Below, piece after piece: positions 7,266 through 16,500 of a stretch of DNA of 64,000 nucleotides. This DNA is from Streptomyces sp. BV286 (lineage in GTDB: Bacteria; Actinomycetota; Actinomycetes; Streptomycetales; Streptomycetaceae), in the NCBI RefSeq assembly GCF_019090165.1, contig NZ_JAHRIB010000107.1:1-64000 (forward strand). The letters run 5' to 3'. Every line of letters begins with the position of its first letter. Within the stretch, counting starts at the first letter, position 1. The position numbers were made by a program, and so were the translations under genes. A model generated the notes under the pieces. The model had not been told where the DNA came from, searched no databases, and saw nothing but the letters and a program-made list of their open reading frames with translations.

Positions 7266-9037
7266 GCGCCCACGACCGGCTCCACGGCGTCCACTCCCGC
7301 CTCCGACGGGCCCGCCTCCGGCTGCGCCGCACCCGCGTCCGCCGTCTGCGCCGCGCCCTGGCCGCGCTGCTGGCGCTGTTCCTGTCGGCGTGCGCCGCGC
7401 TCGTCGTCGCGTACCGGATGACCGGCATCCCCGACCCGCATCCCGAGACCGTCAGCCAGAGCACGGTCTTCGTGGACACGGAGGGCGATTACCTGGGCCG
7501 CCGAGGACCGGTCGACCGCCAGGACATCCCCCTCCGGCAGGTCCCGCGGCATGTCCAGGACGCCGTGATCGCCGCCGAGAACCGCTCCTTCCGTACGGAC
7601 TCCGGGGTCGCCCCGACAGCGATCCTGCGAGCCGCGCTCGCGGCGGTGACGGGCGGCGAGCGCCAGGGCGGTTCCACCATCACGCAGCAGTACGTGAAGA
7701 ACGCCCTGCTGACCCCCGAGCAGTCCCTCGAGCGCAAGGCCCACGAGGCACTGATCGCCGTGAAGCTGGACCGCACGCGGTCCAAGGCCGCCATCCTGGC
7801 CGGCTACCTCAACACCGTGTACTTCGGGCGTGGCGCCGCCGGTGTCGAGTCGGCCGCACGGAACTACTTCGGCGTCGGCGCGCGGGACCTGACCGTCTCC
7901 CAGGGCGCGGCCCTCGCCTCGATCCTCAACCTGCCCTCGTACTACGAGCGGGCGGGTGCGGACGCCAAGGTGACGGGGACGCTGGAGCGCCGCTGGGCGT
8001 GGGTGCTCGACGCGATGGCGGACTCGGGCGCGATCAGCGGCCGCGAGCGGACGGCCGCCCGGTTCCCCGCCTTCCGCTTCTATCCGCCGGGCGGCACCGA
8101 CGGGCAGCGGCAGTACCTGATCGACGCGGCGTCCGCCGAGGCCGCCGACCGGCTCGGCATCACGGAGGACGAGCTGGCGCGCGGCGGCTACAAGGTGCAC
8201 ACCACCTTCGACCTCGGCCTCCAGGACGAGACGGCGGAGCTGCTGCGCGAGCGGACGCCCGCGGACGTGAAGGGCGTCCGGCTGCACACCGCCGTCGTCG
8301 CGACCGTGCCCGGCGACGGCGCGGTCCGTGTGCTGTACGGCGGGTCCGACTACGCGCACCAGCCGTTCAACGACGCCGTCGACGGGGCGGTCGAGGCGGG
8401 CACGGTCCTCGACCCGTTCGCCTTCAAGGGCATGCGGCGCGACGGCCCGCTGGGCAGCCTCGCCGACGAGACGGCGCCCACGCCCCTGCGCCTGAACTCC
8501 GCGTACGCCACCCTTGCCGCCGGCGGCAGGCACGCGACCCCGTACACGGTCGCGAAGATCACCAGGGCGGGCCGCACGGTCCACACCGCGCGGCCGAAGA
8601 CGCGTACGGCGATGCACGAGAAGGAGGCGGCGTTCATCACCGGGCTGCTGAACGAGCAGGTCGCGCCGCCGGTCGCGCCGGACAGCGCGTACGTGCCGGC
8701 CGCGACCGTGCCCGACCAGCCGGTCAGCCATTCCGCGGGCGCGGGCAGTGGGCCGGGCGCACGGACGGTGTGGCAGAGCGTGCACTCGCCGCGGCTCGCC
8801 CTCACCCTCGCCCTGTTCGCCGAACGCGGCGGAAAGCCCGCCCGGGTCGCGGGCCTCACCGGCGCGCTCCCGCCCGCCGAGTACGCGGCGCTGGGGGCGA
8901 GGGACATCTGGCAGCTGGCCGGCTCACCGGGAGGCAGGCCCCCGGAGTTGGCGGTGCCCGCGCCCGCGGTCACCCGGACAGACCCGCCCGTTGGTGGGCA
9001 GGAGGGTGCCGTGGTGCCGTGGAAGGGTGCCCGGTGA
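7262..9037 (+). CDS. Penicillin-binding protein with intact glycosyltransferase and inactive transpeptidase domain
   Basis: A 591-residue class A PBP-like protein. An Arg-rich N-terminus and one membrane helix (~33-57) are followed by a GT51 transglycosylase domain (~75-255) carrying AAENRSF, QGGSTITQQYVKN and ILAGYLNTVYFGRGA, all expected for an active lipid II polymerase. The transpeptidase half (~300-560) is short and lacks all three catalytic motifs: SxxK in GSTFKP becomes GTVLDP, the SxN region is deleted, and KTGT becomes GAGSG before the recognisable VWQSVHSPRLAL. It can be expected to make glycan strands but not cross-links, or to bind substrate as a sensor. It is translationally coupled to the sigma-like membrane protein. 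Confidence 0.85.
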   Translation: MSAHDRLHGVHSRLRRARLRLRRTRVRRLRRALAALLALFLSACAALVVAYRMTGIPDPHPETVSQSTVFVDTEGDYLGRRGPVDRQDIPLRQVPRHVQDAVIAAENRSFRTDSGVAPTAILRAALAAVTGGERQGGSTITQQYVKNALLTPEQSLERKAHEALIAVKLDRTRSKAAILAGYLNTVYFGRGAAGVESAARNYFGVGARDLTVSQGAALASILNLPSYYERAGADAKVTGTLERRWAWVLDAMADSGAISGRERTAARFPAFRFYPPGGTDGQRQYLIDAASAEAADRLGITEDELARGGYKVHTTFDLGLQDETAELLRERTPADVKGVRLHTAVVATVPGDGAVRVLYGGSDYAHQPFNDAVDGAVEAGTVLDPFAFKGMRRDGPLGSLADETAPTPLRLNSAYATLAAGGRHATPYTVAKITRAGRTVHTARPKTRTAMHEKEAAFITGLLNEQVAPPVAPDSAYVPAATVPDQPVSHSAGAGSGPGARTVWQSVHSPRLALTLALFAERGGKPARVAGLTGALPPAEYAALGARDIWQLAGSPGGRPPELAVPAPAVTRTDPPVGGQEGAVVPWKGAR

Positions 9038-10874
9038 CCAGGTCCAGCCCACACCGCGCGTCCTGCTGACCCAGGCGGAACTGGCGGAGCTCGCGGACGC
9101 GGTGCACCGTGCCGAAGGGGTGCGGGAACCCGCGGAGCGGCTGCTCGACGAGCTGACGCTGACCCGGCGGCTCCTCGACGGCTGCCCGGCCGGCATCGCC
9201 GTCCTCGACACCGAGCTGCGCTACCTCTACCTCAACGACGCGCTCGCCCTCCTCAACGGCGTCCCGGCCGCCGAGCACATCGGCCGCCGGCTGCGGGACG
9301 TACTGCCGGGCCTGGAGTCCTCGGAGCAGCTGCTCCGGCAGGTGCTGCGGACGGGAGTTCCGCAGGTCATCACGGTCGGCGGGCAGACCCCGGCCGATAC
9401 GACGCAGGACAACCGCTGGTGGCTGGGCGCCTACCACCGGCTGTCCGCGCCGTCCGGTGAGATCCTCGGGGTGGCCGGAGTCCTCCTGGAGGTCACCGAC
9501 GCGCTGCGCGGCCGCGAGGACCTCGTACGGGCGGGCAACCGCATGGCGCTGCTCGACGAGGCGAACCGCAGCACCGGCGCGACGCTCGACCTCCGCCAGG
9601 CCTGTCAGGCGCTGGCCGACCTGCTGGTACCGCGCTTCGCGGACTACGCGGCGGTGGACGTGGTGGACCCGGAGGGCACCCCCCGGGTGCCCTCCGACCG
9701 CTATCCGCTGCGCCTGCGCCGCATCGCGCTCGCCACCACCCCGGACCTTACGGAGGTGTCCTCCCCGCTCGGCCTCCTCGGCGAGTTCGTCGTGCACCGG
9801 GCCGGTTCCCCCATGGCCCACGTACTGGCCGACCGCCGGCCGCTCGTCCTCAGCCACCCCGACGACGAGGCCATGCGGCAGTTCTCACCGTCGGCCGAAC
9901 GCAAGGAGCACTACCTCCGGATGGGGGCGCACTCGGGGATCTTCCTGCCCCTGACGGTCCACGAGGAACTGGTGGGCGCGGTGATGGTGTTCCGCACCGG
10001 CGAGTCCCCCCGGCTCACCGACGCGGACGTCGAGCTGCTCGTCGACCTCACCGCACGTGCCGCCACGGGCATCGCCCACGCGGTCCGCTTCACCCGCGAG
10101 CACGAGACGGCCCTGGAGATGCAGCGGGCCTTCCTGAACGCGCCCACGGTCACAGGTCCCGGTGTGGAGACCCTGGGCCGCTATCTCCCGGCGGGCTCGG
10201 GGGCGGAGGTGGGCGGCGACTGGTTCGACACGCTCGCGCTGCCGCACGGCCGGACCCTGCTGGTGGTGGGGGACGTCATGGGCCACGGGGTCCGCGCGGC
10301 GGCCGCGATGAGCGAGTACCGCTCGGTCCTGCGCACCCTGGCCATCCAGAGCAGCACCCCGGACTTCATCCTGCTCCAGGCCGAACGGACCGCGCTCACC
10401 CTGGAGCTGGACCGGGTGGCGACCTGCCTGCTGGCCCTCCTGGACCCCCGCCGGGAATGCGCCACCTTCTCCAACGCGGGCCACGTCCCCCCGCTCCTCG
10501 TCACCCCCGACGGCACCCGGACCCTGCTCAGCCTCCCGGTCGCCCCGCCCCTGGGCGTGGGCCTCGGCTCCTTCTCCGCCACCACGGTCCCCGTCCCGCC
10601 GGGCTCGGTCCTCCTCCTGTGCACCGACGGCCTGGTCGAACGCCGCGACCGCGACATCGAGACCGGCCTCGACGCCCTCGCGACCCTCCCCATCAACCCG
10701 GCCGCGCCCCTCCCCACCCTCCTCGACACGGTCATCACCCACCTGGACCCGTCCACCTCGGAGGACGACGTAGCCGTCCTCCTGGCCCGCACGGGCCCCA
10801 CGAACCCGGACTCACTCCCACTGGGCTGGCTCCCCCAGGACTGGGTGAGGGGGGCGGGGTCAGCGCCGGGGTGA
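9027..10874 (+). CDS. PAS-GAF-SpoIIE (PP2C) serine/threonine phosphatase
   Basis: About 615 residues from a GTG at 9027 that overlaps the PBP stop by 11 bp; an in-frame GTG at 9006 directly abuts an AGGAGG, so the start is uncertain. Residues ~50-165 form a PAS domain (LDGCPAGIAVLDTELRYLYLN), ~180-345 a GAF domain, and ~380-600 a SpoIIE-type PP2C phosphatase (GGDWFD, VGDVMGHG, FSNAGHVPPLL, LLLCTDGLVERR, EDDVAVLLAR) with the metal-binding Asp and Gly residues. Such proteins dephosphorylate STAS-type anti-anti-sigma factors in partner-switching cascades. No STAS gene is adjacent. The overlap with the PBP gene links its expression to the envelope locus. Confidence 0.88.
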   Translation: MPGDQVQPTPRVLLTQAELAELADAVHRAEGVREPAERLLDELTLTRRLLDGCPAGIAVLDTELRYLYLNDALALLNGVPAAEHIGRRLRDVLPGLESSEQLLRQVLRTGVPQVITVGGQTPADTTQDNRWWLGAYHRLSAPSGEILGVAGVLLEVTDALRGREDLVRAGNRMALLDEANRSTGATLDLRQACQALADLLVPRFADYAAVDVVDPEGTPRVPSDRYPLRLRRIALATTPDLTEVSSPLGLLGEFVVHRAGSPMAHVLADRRPLVLSHPDDEAMRQFSPSAERKEHYLRMGAHSGIFLPLTVHEELVGAVMVFRTGESPRLTDADVELLVDLTARAATGIAHAVRFTREHETALEMQRAFLNAPTVTGPGVETLGRYLPAGSGAEVGGDWFDTLALPHGRTLLVVGDVMGHGVRAAAAMSEYRSVLRTLAIQSSTPDFILLQAERTALTLELDRVATCLLALLDPRRECATFSNAGHVPPLLVTPDGTRTLLSLPVAPPLGVGLGSFSATTVPVPPGSVLLLCTDGLVERRDRDIETGLDALATLPINPAAPLPTLLDTVITHLDPSTSEDDVAVLLARTGPTNPDSLPLGWLPQDWVRGAGSAPG

Positions 10875-10897
10875 ACCCGGTCGCCGGCCGGGACGGC

Positions 10898-11811
<914 letters not shown>

Positions 11812-11815
<4 letters not shown>

Positions 11816-12822
11816 AGCAGCCACCAGCCCACCAGCACGCTGCTCGCCACGGCCACCACCCACGTCACGGACGAGAACCGCACCGCGAACGCCCGCCCGA
11901 AGGTGCCCGTCTGGAGGGCGATGAGCTTCAGGTCGACCATGGGTCCGACGACCATGAAGGCCAGCCGGGCCGTAGGGGAGAACCCGGTCAGCGAGGCCGC
12001 CACGAAGGCGTCCGCCTCGGAACACACGCACAGCACGACGGCGAGGACCGCGAGCAGCAGCACCGACAGCCAGGGCGATCCGGTGAACACGTCGAGCACG
12101 GACCGCGGTACCAGGATGTTGAACGTCGCCGCGGCGGCCGCTCCCAGGACGAGGAAGCCTCCTGCGTGCAGGAAGTCGTGCTGGAGCCCGTCCCTGAAGC
12201 CCCGCCATCCGCCGGGGGCGGCCGGTCCCCGGCCCGCGCGCCGTACGGAGGGCAGCCACTCCTCCTTGCCGAACCGCACCCACAGCCAGCCCATCACCAC
12301 GGCGGTGGCGAGCGAGGCGACGAGGCGGGCGCCGACCATGGCCGGATCCCCCGGGAAGGCGATGGAGGTGGCGACGAGGACGACCGGGTTGATGGCGGGC
12401 GCGGACAGCAGGAAGGCGAGAGCGGCCGCCGGAGCGACCCCGCGCCGCATCAGGCTGTCCGCCACGGGTACGGACGCGCACTCGCAGCCCGGCAGCACGA
12501 CCCCGGCCGCCCCGGCGACGGGCACGGCCAGCGCCGGGTTCTTCGGCAGTACGCGCCGGAAGACCCGCTCCGGCACGAACGCCCCGATCGCCGCCGAGAC
12601 GACCGTGCCCAGCAGCAGGAAGGGGATTCCCTGTACGGCGACGGCCGTGAACACGGTCCACCAGGCGGCCATCGCGGGGGTGGCGAGGTCGAGTGCGACC
12701 ATCGGGCCGAGCACGGACCCGACGGTGGCGATGGCGATCAGCGCGACGCCGCCGACCACCGCGTACACCAGGGCACGGGCCGCCACCCGGGCCCCGTCGG
12801 CCACACTCCGTCGGTTCTCCAC
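11812..12822 (-). CDS. UPF0718/DUF318-family permease
   Basis: A 336-residue integral membrane protein with about eight helices. GCECASVPVADSLMRRG (~170) and the later ADAFVAASLTGFSP match the predicted-permease family that includes YcgR and the arsenite/organoarsenical permease ArsP. It forms an operon with the His-rich TIGR03943 gene through a 4-bp overlap. The pair probably moves or delivers a divalent metal, most likely zinc, in or across the cytoplasmic membrane. No clear Zur box was found upstream of the ATG at 12822. Confidence 0.85.
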
Positions 12823-12968
12823 GCGCCTTGCTTCCCGCCCGCCTCACCCGTTCGTACGTTCGGGCAGGTTATCGGGTGCTTCTGTGCGGGACCCGCGTAC
12901 GGGCCAGGAGGGACCTGTGGACGGGCGCGGCGCCCCTCACGGGCAGCGCGCCCGCGGCGGGCGCGCCG

Positions 12969-12998
12969 AAGGGGCGCGGGGAATCGCGCGCCCGGCCC
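12969..12998 (-). repeat. Dispersed palindromic repeat, copy C (partial)
   Basis: AAGGGGCGCGGGGAATCGCG and a following CGCCCGGCCC match the inverted form of the family. A GC-rich dyad (GCGCGCCCGCGGCGGGCGCGC) directly precedes it, so the 12,900-13,000 stretch can fold into a strong hairpin and may terminate transcription of the small gene at 13041-13154. Confidence 0.65.
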
Positions 12999-13040
12999 TC
13001 GACAGCTCTCGGAGGCGAACCGAAGCGCCCGGCGGAGCTC

Positions 13041-13154
13041 CTACTGGGGAATCGCGTTCGCCGCACTCATCAGCGCGGAGAACGCGATGACGGCAGCCCC
13101 CAGCGCGGCGATGAACCGAGCCGGGATGTAACGCGCGGCAATGCGTCGGAACAC
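13041..13154 (-). CDS. Small single-helix membrane peptide (37 aa)
   Basis: Starting at GTG 13154 the frame encodes 37 residues (MFRRIAARYIPARF, a hydrophobic stretch ~14-33, ending NAIPQ). The basic N-terminus plus one hydrophobic helix is typical of small inner-membrane peptides or a short exported peptide; the final AANA could also be a signal-peptidase site. GAGG lies eight bases before the start. The upstream DNA is AT-rich and contains several TTAAC motifs that may be promoter elements. No function is recognised; it was retained because start, RBS and peptide architecture are all coherent. Confidence 0.5.
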   Translation of the reverse strand: MFRRIAARYIPARFIAALGAAVIAFSALMSAANAIPQ

Positions 13155-13335
13155 GGCGGCAACCTCGCATCGTCAACGTAGGCCAGCGTATTAAGTCTGC
13201 GTCATCGTGCGTTTAACGCGCCGCTTAACCTAGGGCGTGTTCGCCTTCGGGGCAAGGGCCGCATTGAGCCGTTCGGGTTGTCGCCCGGGCTGTTTAACTC
13301 CCCCTTTTCAAGAGGAAGTTGGATAGCAGACGGGT

Positions 13336-13361
13336 GTAAGTCGCCTTACTGGCATGCTTAC
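13336..13361 (+). promoter_or_regulatory. Inverted GTAAG/CTTAC motifs before the HTH-TPR gene
   Basis: GTAAG at 13336-13340 pairs with CTTAC at 13345-13349 (spacer TCGC), and a further CTTAC lies at 13357-13361, four bases before the ATG at 13365. Such a cluster over the start region suggests an operator, probably for autoregulation, and leaves no room for a Shine-Dalgarno, so translation may be leaderless. Confidence 0.35.
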
Positions 13362-13364
13362 GCC

Positions 13365-14708
13365 ATGGCCGAGCGCGACGACCCGGGAATCATCGGGCGC
13401 AGAGTGCAGCAACTGCGTACGGAACGCGGGCTGACACAGAAGCAGTTGGCGGAACCCGCCTACACCCCCGCCTACGTCTCCACACTGGAGGCAGGGCGCG
13501 TACGGCCCTCCGAGGAGGCCCTGCGGCACATCGCCGAGCGCCTCGGGGTCGCGTACGAGGAGCTGGCCACCGGGCGGCCCGCCCACCTGGCCACCGACCT
13601 GCGACTGAGGCTCACGGACGCCCAGCGGACCCTGGCGACCGGCGAGGCGGAGATCGCCGCCGAGCAGTACACCGCGCTGCTCGCGGAGGCCGAGGCCCAC
13701 CGGCTGGACGCCGAGTGCGCGGCGGCCCTCCTCGGGCTCGGCGAGTGCGCCCTGGACACCGGTGACCTGGCGACGGCCCGGCTGCGGTTCGAGCAGACGG
13801 AGAAGCGGCTGGCGGACGCCCCGCTGCCGGTCCGGGTCCCCGCCCTGCGCGGCCGGGCGGTCTCGCACTACCTCGCGGGCGAACTCCGGTACGCCTGCTA
13901 CCTGTTGGAGTCGACGCTCGACGAACTGAACCGGGGCGGACTGCACGACCCGGACGCCCTGCTGCTGCTCTACGCGGCGGTGATCGCCCCGTACATGGAC
14001 ATGGGTGCGCACGCGCGGGCCGCGCAGGCCGCCGAGTTCGCGCTCGCACTCGCCCCGCAGGTCGGCGATCCCGCGCTGCTGGCCCGTATGCACCGGTCCG
14101 TCGCCCGCACGATGATCGCCGAGGGGCGGATGGCCGAGGCCGACGCGTCCCTGGGAAAGGCGGCGGAGCTGTACCGGCAGCTCCAGATCCGCACCGAGCT
14201 GGCGAACTGCCACTGGATGCGCGGCTACCTGTACGCGCAGAACGGCGACCTGGAGCGGGCGGAGGCCGAGCTGCGCGAGGCACTGGAGATGCATTCCGTC
14301 CAGCGCGCCACGCTCTACACCAGCCAGGTCGCGGTGGAACTGGCGGACGTGCTCCACCGGCGCGGGAAGTCGCAGGAGGCGGCGGCGCTGCTCCACGGCG
14401 TGCTGGGGGACCTCAACTCGGAGCGGGGGGCCGTCCATTCCGCGGCCGCGCACCGGCTGCTCGGCATCATCGCGGACGACGCCGGGGACACCGAGACGGC
14501 CGAGGAGCACTACGTCCGTGCCCTCAGCCTCCTCGAACGGGCGGGCGCGGCGGGCGACCTGGCCGACCTGTGCCGCCTGCTCGGCGACCTGCTCCGGCGT
14601 ACGGGCCGGATCGACGCGGCCCTGGACGCGTACCGCACGGGACTCGGGCACCGCACCGCGCCCGGCACGACGACCCTGGGCCCGGCCCCGGCGCACCCAC
14701 CGCTCTGA
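13365..14708 (+). CDS. XRE-type HTH regulator with TPR repeats
   Basis: A 447-residue protein from ATG 13365. The helix-turn-helix at ~8-65 (VQQLRTERGLTQKQLAEPAY, then VSTLEAGRVRPSEEAL) is followed by ~370 residues of TPR-like helical repeats (AEQYTALLAEAEAH, ALLGLGECALDTGDL, NGDLERAEAELREALEMH, EEHYVRALSLLERAGA). This architecture is common in Streptomyces regulators controlled by peptides or protein partners. It is monocistronic; target genes are unknown. The next gene, convergent, encodes a DinB-fold protein. Confidence 0.85.
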   Translation: MAERDDPGIIGRRVQQLRTERGLTQKQLAEPAYTPAYVSTLEAGRVRPSEEALRHIAERLGVAYEELATGRPAHLATDLRLRLTDAQRTLATGEAEIAAEQYTALLAEAEAHRLDAECAAALLGLGECALDTGDLATARLRFEQTEKRLADAPLPVRVPALRGRAVSHYLAGELRYACYLLESTLDELNRGGLHDPDALLLLYAAVIAPYMDMGAHARAAQAAEFALALAPQVGDPALLARMHRSVARTMIAEGRMAEADASLGKAAELYRQLQIRTELANCHWMRGYLYAQNGDLERAEAELREALEMHSVQRATLYTSQVAVELADVLHRRGKSQEAAALLHGVLGDLNSERGAVHSAAAHRLLGIIADDAGDTETAEEHYVRALSLLERAGAAGDLADLCRLLGDLLRRTGRIDAALDAYRTGLGHRTAPGTTTLGPAPAHPPL

Positions 14709-14817
14709 ACCGCACCCACCGCTCGGAACCGCGTCCACCGCCCCGAAGCGCGCACGCCTCACCGGGCGGAGCCGCCTCCCCGCGCCGCCGGCCCCGGGCG
14801 ACCGCCCGCGCCCGCGT

Positions 14818-15390
14818 CTACGCCCGCCAGGCCGGATCGCGTCCGAGGAAGCCCGCGAGCCGGTCCACGGCCGGCGCGTCCCGGGGCACGGGGACGATGT
14901 CGCCGAAGGACATGCCCTCGCCCCGGTACTGCGGCGGGAGCGTGACCTCGGCGCGGGCCAGGACCTCCGCCGCCTCCCGCTCCGTGAAGGGGGCCGGCCG
15001 GCCGGTGGCCACCGCCAGGTCCCAGCCGTGGACCGTGAACTCCATGAGCGCCATGTCGAACACCATGGCGGCGGGCAGCCCGCTCGCACCGGTCAGGGCC
15101 ACCTCGCGGTCGAAGCCGTACTTCTCCCACCCGGCGACCAGTCCTGCCGCGGCGGCGCGGAACTCACCGGCGGGGTCGGCCCCGCACCGGTGCCGCGCGG
15201 GGTCGGCGTCGTACGCACGGCCGTTGCAGCGGGCCTCGAACAGCAGCAGCCAGCCGACGAGATGCCCGACCAGGGTCTCTACGTCGTAGTCGTCGCACGG
15301 CGTCGGCGAACCGAGCTGTCCGGGTTCCACGCCCTCGATGAGGTCACCGGTCTTGGACAGAACACCTGAAAGCAGAGCGGTATCGGCCAT
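14818..15390 (-). CDS. TIGR03086-family DinB/MDMPI-fold metal-binding protein
   Basis: A 190-residue protein of the four-helix DinB fold. The pattern TPCDDYDVETLVGHLVGW near residue 30 supplies the first metal-binding His, and FDMALMEFTVHGWDLAVATG near residue 110 supplies another, as in mycothiol-dependent maleylpyruvate isomerase relatives and the TIGR03086 family. Members may use mycothiol or act as metal-binding transferases. It is a cytoplasmic, monocistronic gene, convergent with the HTH-TPR gene. No substrate can be assigned. Confidence 0.85.
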   Translation of the reverse strand: MADTALLSGVLSKTGDLIEGVEPGQLGSPTPCDDYDVETLVGHLVGWLLLFEARCNGRAYDADPARHRCGADPAGEFRAAAAGLVAGWEKYGFDREVALTGASGLPAAMVFDMALMEFTVHGWDLAVATGRPAPFTEREAAEVLARAEVTLPPQYRGEGMSFGDIVPVPRDAPAVDRLAGFLGRDPAWRA

Positions 15391-15638
15391 GCCGCGAGTC
15401 TAGGAGCGCCCGCGGACCCCGGTCTTGAAGAAACACGACACGGTGGGCGCCCCGGACCGTCACTTCGAGGGCGCCCCGGCGCGTGCCGGGCCGGGTGCGC
15501 CGCCGTGGGACGCCGGCGCTGTTTGCCGCGTAGCAGCTGTTACCCACTACCTGCCGGTACGTGTGACGATGTGCGACCAGCGATGTTGAAACCTCAATCG
15601 TCCCCACCCGCATGGCCGGTACAGCGAAGGAACAGGAC

Positions 15639-16337
15639 ATGACCGCCCCTGTCTCCGCGGCCCCCGCCCATCTCCTCGTCGTGGACGACGAGGAGGGCGC
15701 CCGCGGTGAACTCACCACGGCGATGGAGTTCCTCGGCTTCCGGGTGACCGCCGCCGCCACCGGACACCAGGCCCTGGAAGCCCTCTCCCACCACAGACCC
15801 GACCTCGTGCTGCTCGACGTCGGCCTCCCCGGCCTCGACGGCTTCGACGTCTGCCGGACCCTGCGGACCCGGGGGCACACCATGCCGGTGATGTTCCTCG
15901 CCGGCCGCGACGACGTCGACGAAGGCGTACGCGGACTCGACCTGGGCGGCGACGACTTCGTCACCAGACCCTTCGAGCTCAAGGAGGTCGCGGCACGGAT
16001 CCGCGCCCTCCTGCGCCGCACCGCCGACCGCTCGGCCGAACACCGCACCCTGCGCGCCGGCGACGTACTGCTGGACGCCGTCACCTACGAGGTGTGGTCC
16101 GGCGGAACCCCCGTGCGCCTCACCACCACCGAGTTCGCCCTGCTGCGCTACCTGCTGGAGAACCCCGGCCGCGTGCTGACCCGCGCCCAGATCCAGGACC
16201 GCGTCTGGAACCACCGCGCCGAGGGCCCGGGCAGCGTCGACACGTACGTCTACTATCTGCGCCGCAAGCTGGGCGCCCCCGGGCGGACGCTGATACGGAC
16301 CGTGCGCGGCGCGGGCTACCTGCTGCGCGCGGACTGA
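15639..16337 (+). CDS. Orphan OmpR/PhoB-type response regulator with non-canonical receiver
   Basis: 232 residues from ATG 15639, which has GAAGGA seven bases upstream; an earlier in-frame ATG at 15612 lacks one. The receiver domain (~10-125) keeps the acidic pair D16/D17 and phospho-acceptor D60 (VLLDVGLPG). The usual Thr/Ser is Ala88 (FLAGR) and the invariant Lys is Arg110 (DFVTRPF). The C-terminal winged helix (~135-230) is normal (LTTTEFALLRYLLENPG, SVDTYVYYLRRKLG, TVRGAGYLLR). No histidine kinase is adjacent. The altered switch residues suggest phosphorylation-independent or ligand-controlled activity, as in other atypical response regulators. Confidence 0.88.
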   Translation: MTAPVSAAPAHLLVVDDEEGARGELTTAMEFLGFRVTAAATGHQALEALSHHRPDLVLLDVGLPGLDGFDVCRTLRTRGHTMPVMFLAGRDDVDEGVRGLDLGGDDFVTRPFELKEVAARIRALLRRTADRSAEHRTLRAGDVLLDAVTYEVWSGGTPVRLTTTEFALLRYLLENPGRVLTRAQIQDRVWNHRAEGPGSVDTYVYYLRRKLGAPGRTLIRTVRGAGYLLRAD

Positions 16338-16383
16338 CCCGGGCGGTCCGCCCGCCGCGTCGCACCCGGTCTACCCGCATAGG

Positions 16384-16400
16384 GATTTCTGAGAGAAATC
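16384..16400 (+). terminator. Short perfect hairpin downstream of the response regulator
   Basis: GATTTCT-GAG-AGAAATC forms a 7-bp stem with a 3-nt loop in unusually AT-rich DNA 47 bp after the response-regulator stop. It may terminate or stabilise the transcript; there is no T-run. Confidence 0.35.
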
Positions 16401-16500
16401 TGATGCAGGGCACACCATTTCGTGATCTTGGATTGATTCACTCAGCACCTGGAAGTGCGCTCCCCGGCGGCTTCCGTCGACGAGGAAAGGCTCAGCCTCG

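Noticed and set aside
15612..15638. Upstream ATG for the response regulator
   Set aside because: It lacks a Shine-Dalgarno, while ATG 15639 has GAAGGA at good spacing and begins nearer to the receiver domain.
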